The notes under the pieces: model-generated
Databases searched by the model: none
Told to the model about the DNA's origin: nothing
What the model saw: the letters and a program-made list of their open reading frames with translations, nothing else
Part shown: piece by piece, positions 61,440 through 64,000 of the stretch
Layout: every line of letters starts with the position of its first letter
How positions within the stretch are numbered: the stretch's first letter is position 1
Made by a program: the position numbers and the translations under genes
From: Mediterraneibacter catenae
GTDB lineage: Bacteria > Bacillota > Clostridia > Lachnospirales > Lachnospiraceae
Assembly: GCF_008691045.1 (NCBI RefSeq)
Contig: NZ_VMSO01000005.1
Span: 1 to 64,000, forward strand
Direction of reading: 5' to 3'
DNA length: 64,000 nt

Positions 61440-63815
61440 TCAACCTTCCTTTTCTGCATATTTTTTTATATTTGATGCATTTGCCAGTTTCGTCACCTGA
61501 CCATCTTTTACTATAATCAGGGTTGGCGCCTGCATGATACCATATTTTTCTACCAGATCCATATGCTCCTCTGCGTCGACTACTTCATATGATATGTCGG
61601 CTTTCTCCAGAGAATTCATCGCCACACGGCAGTTGGGACATGTCTTTGTAGTAAAGAGCAGTGTCTTTAACTCTTCTCCGCCGCTTTCCGGATCTGATTT
61701 TTCCGCTTCTTCCGCTGCCGCCGCAGTACGCGGTCTCATACGGGAGTGTGTGATGTCATACACTCTTCTTTCTTTATACTCCTGGGTCTTTCCGTCATTC
61801 CAGTTTTTGACCGGCCGATAATATCCCGTGATCCTGCTGTAGACCTCTGTCTCTTCTCCACAGTGCGGGCATTTGAACTGCTCACCCGGGAGGTAACCGT
61901 GATTCTTACAAATAGAATACGTCGGCGATATCGTGTAATATGGAAGTTTATAATTTTCGGCTATCTTCCGCACGAGGGAGGCCGCTGCTTTCCAGTCGGG
62001 CAGTTTTTCTCCCAGGAATGTATGGAATACTGTACCGGACGTGTAGAGCGTCTGCAGCTCGTCCTGAATATCAAGCGCCTCGAACACATCGTCCGTATAC
62101 CCTACCGGAAGATGGGAGCTGTTCGTATAATACGGCGTGCCATTCTTCTCTGCCGCCGTAATGATATCCGGGAACTGTGCCACATCGTGCTTTGCCAGAC
62201 GGTACGTGGTAGATTCTGCCGGAGTCGCCTCCAGATTGTAGAGATCCCCGTACTGCTCCTGATAATCAGAGAGGCGTTCCCTCATATGATTCAGCACGGC
62301 TTTTGTAAATTCCTGCGCCTCTGTATGCGTCAGATCCCGGCGGAGCCATTTTGCATTCAGGCACGCTTCGTTCATGCCGATCAGACCGATCGTAGAGAAA
62401 TGATTCTCAAATGTTCCGAGATATCTCTTCGTATACGGGTACAGACCTTCATCCAGCAATTTTGTAATGACTGTACGTTTGATATGGAGCGATCTTGCAG
62501 AAATATCCATCATCCGGTCGAGTCTCTTATAGAATTCTTCCACATTATCCGAGAGATATGCTATTCTCGGCATATTGATCGTCACGACACCGACTGATCC
62601 CGTACTCTCTCCGCTACCGAAGAAGCCTCCTGATTTCTTGCGGAGCTCACGCAGATCGAGACGAAGACGGCAGCACATGCTGCGCACATCGCTCGGTTCC
62701 ATATCGCTGTTGATATAGTTTGAAAAGTAAGGCGTTCCATATTTTGCCGTCATTTCAAATAGAAGTTTATTGTTCTCTGTCTCAGACCAGTCAAAATCAC
62801 TCGTGATGGAATAGGTCGGTATAGGATACTGGAACCCGCGTCCTTCCGCATCTCCTTCGATCATCGTTTCGATGAATGCACGATTGATCATATCCATTTC
62901 TTCCTTACAGTCTCCGTATGTAAAATCCATCTCTTCCCCGCCTACGATCGCCGGCAGGTTCCTCAGATCGTCCGGTACAGTCCAGTCAAGCGTAATATTA
63001 GAAAACGGCGCCTGTGTTCCCCAGCGGGAAGGAATATTTACTCCATAGATAAATGATTCGATACATTTCTTTACTTCCCGGTAGGTCAGACGGTCAGTCT
63101 TTACAAACGGCGCCAGATATGTATCAAAGGATGAAAATGCCTGCGCTCCTGCCCACTCGTTCTGCATGATCCCGAGGAAATTGACCATCTGGTTACAGAG
63201 GACACTCAGATGCTTTGCCGGAGCAGAGGTGATCCTGCCAGGGATGCCGCCCAGGCCTTCCTGGATAAGCTGCTTTAACGACCACCCTGCACAATAACCT
63301 GTCAGCATTGAAAGGTCGTGGATATGGATATCTGCATTCTTATGCGCCTTCCCGATCTCATCGTCATAGATTTCAGAGAGCCAGTAATTCGCCGTAATCG
63401 CGCCGGAGTTGCTCAGGATCAGACCGCCGACCGAATATGTCACCGTAGAGTTTTCCTTGACTCTCCAGTCCGTCACTTTGACATAGCTGTCCACGATCTC
63501 TTTATAGTCGAGAAGAGTAGAATTCAAATTGCGTATCTTCTCCCTCTGTTTCCTGTACAGGATATACCCTTTCGCCACATCATCATATCCTGCCTGGATA
63601 AGAACGGACTCCACACTGTCCTGTATGTCCTCCACAGAGATCAGATTCTCGCTGATCTTCGGCTCAAAATCTGCCGTCACTTTCAGCGCCAGCATATCGA
63701 TGATATCCTGATTGTAGTTTTTTTCCTGCGCCTCAAATGCTTTTCGTATTGCTTCTGATATCTTGGCCAGATTAAATGCCGCAATCTTACCGTCTCTCTT
63801 CTTCACCTGATACAT
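61440..63815 (-). CDS. nrdD: Anaerobic ribonucleotide reductase with fused glutaredoxin-like domain
   Basis: This 791-residue class III reductase has an N-terminal ATP-cone (about residues 1-90), the catalytic barrel, a zinc site (CKNHG...CPHC, about 630-650) and the glycyl radical motif RITGYY (G664). A glutaredoxin-like domain with C726 and C729 (CPNC) occupies about 717-791, following an Ala/Glu-rich linker. Many NrdD use formate as reductant; the fused redoxin beside trxB points to the thioredoxin-type group. The activase gene nrdG is not in this window. Confidence 0.95.
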   Translation of the reverse strand: MYQVKKRDGKIAAFNLAKISEAIRKAFEAQEKNYNQDIIDMLALKVTADFEPKISENLISVEDIQDSVESVLIQAGYDDVAKGYILYRKQREKIRNLNSTLLDYKEIVDSYVKVTDWRVKENSTVTYSVGGLILSNSGAITANYWLSEIYDDEIGKAHKNADIHIHDLSMLTGYCAGWSLKQLIQEGLGGIPGRITSAPAKHLSVLCNQMVNFLGIMQNEWAGAQAFSSFDTYLAPFVKTDRLTYREVKKCIESFIYGVNIPSRWGTQAPFSNITLDWTVPDDLRNLPAIVGGEEMDFTYGDCKEEMDMINRAFIETMIEGDAEGRGFQYPIPTYSITSDFDWSETENNKLLFEMTAKYGTPYFSNYINSDMEPSDVRSMCCRLRLDLRELRKKSGGFFGSGESTGSVGVVTINMPRIAYLSDNVEEFYKRLDRMMDISARSLHIKRTVITKLLDEGLYPYTKRYLGTFENHFSTIGLIGMNEACLNAKWLRRDLTHTEAQEFTKAVLNHMRERLSDYQEQYGDLYNLEATPAESTTYRLAKHDVAQFPDIITAAEKNGTPYYTNSSHLPVGYTDDVFEALDIQDELQTLYTSGTVFHTFLGEKLPDWKAAASLVRKIAENYKLPYYTISPTYSICKNHGYLPGEQFKCPHCGEETEVYSRITGYYRPVKNWNDGKTQEYKERRVYDITHSRMRPRTAAAAEEAEKSDPESGGEELKTLLFTTKTCPNCRVAMNSLEKADISYEVVDAEEHMDLVEKYGIMQAPTLIIVKDGQVTKLANASNIKKYAEKEG

Positions 63816-63898
63816 AATCTCATGCCCCTTTCCCGATTCTGCTCAGTCATATTCATGATTTTCTTCACCCGTCCTTATGCCGGCCGGCATCTGATCCT

Positions 63899-63984
63899 AT
63901 TCTATCACCTGTATGGAATCTGTGTCAATAAAAAGCACCAATATCTAGTACTTACGCAAAACATATCAATACTAGATATTGGTG
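63899..63984 (-). promoter_or_regulatory. nrdD promoter with paired NrdR-type boxes
   Basis: CACCAATATCTAGTAC (63936-63951) and its inverted partner (63969-63984) are 33 bp centre to centre, about three helical turns, as NrdR box pairs are. Each matches much of the ACACTATATATAGTGT consensus. Downstream on the minus strand TTGACA (63928-63923), 18 bp, TAGAAT (63904-63899) form the promoter. Confidence 0.72.
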
Positions 63985-64000
63985 TTCTTGTTCTGTAAAT

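Overview
The window reads as chromosomal DNA of an anaerobic, spore-forming member of the Lachnospiraceae (Clostridia). Signs are the spoIIA operon with spoVAA/AB, spoVT, a SCIFF peptide with its radical-SAM maturase beside secDF, an oxygen-sensitive NrdD, a T-box before valS, and many Clostridia-type families (TIGR04086, DUF4358, DUF5721, DUF6106, DUF1538). Base composition is even, and I see no integrase, transposase, phage module or CRISPR array. A species cannot be named from the sequence alone.

Layout. 0.1-5.4 kb: a MurR/RpiR regulator, a PHP hydrolase and an ECF-type importer (T, fused double ATPase, S). 5.6-8.4 kb: spoIIAA-spoIIAB-sigF-small membrane ORF-spoVAA-spoVAB. 8.5-16.6 kb: a TPR membrane protein, a 44-residue ORF overlapping folC, folC, an LTA-synthase-like sulfatase, and valS behind a T-box. 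16.7-18.2 kb: a tiny convergent RNA/peptide locus resembling a type I toxin-antitoxin unit, a glucosaminidase and an L-rhamnose mutarotase. 18.3-22.5 kb: a heterodimeric ABC exporter with a MarR regulator and a palindromic operator on its promoter. 22.7-23.05 kb: a 308-bp imperfect palindrome. 23.1-28.5 kb: secDF, SCIFF maturase, SCIFF peptide, a TIGR04086 membrane protein and spoVT. 28.5-38.2 kb: Na/Pi symporter, PduL-type phosphotransacylase, AEC carrier, a MacB/FtsX-type ABC system, an MFS carrier and a zinc-dependent phospholipase C-like protein. 38.4-39.0 kb: ssrA (tmRNA), tRNA-Val(GAC) and tRNA-Ala(CGC). 39.1-44.5 kb: HAD phosphatase, LspA, zinc-ribbon protein, a subtilase with Cys at the catalytic Ser position, and a divergent ClpX.

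44.5-53.4 kb is a long leftward block: an SGNH/DUF4358/MBOAT/DHHW cell-surface acylation set, a pseudouridine synthase, ligA, and a DUF1538 membrane protein with a tandem PII-like protein. 53.7-60.1 kb: DUF5721, htpG under a perfect CIRCE operator, a cyclophilin, an MsmX-type sugar ATPase, a PucR/CdaR-type regulator and DUF6106. 60.1-60.5 kb: a structured palindromic element that shares a 56-bp block with 22.6 kb. 60.5-64 kb: trxB and an nrdD carrying a fused glutaredoxin-like domain, expressed from a promoter flanked by paired NrdR-type boxes.

Most genes are housekeeping and intact. The least explained parts are the 16.7-kb convergent RNA locus, the large palindromes at 1.0, 22.9 and 60.1 kb, the DUF1538-PII pair, the Cys-subtilase and the divergent ClpX.
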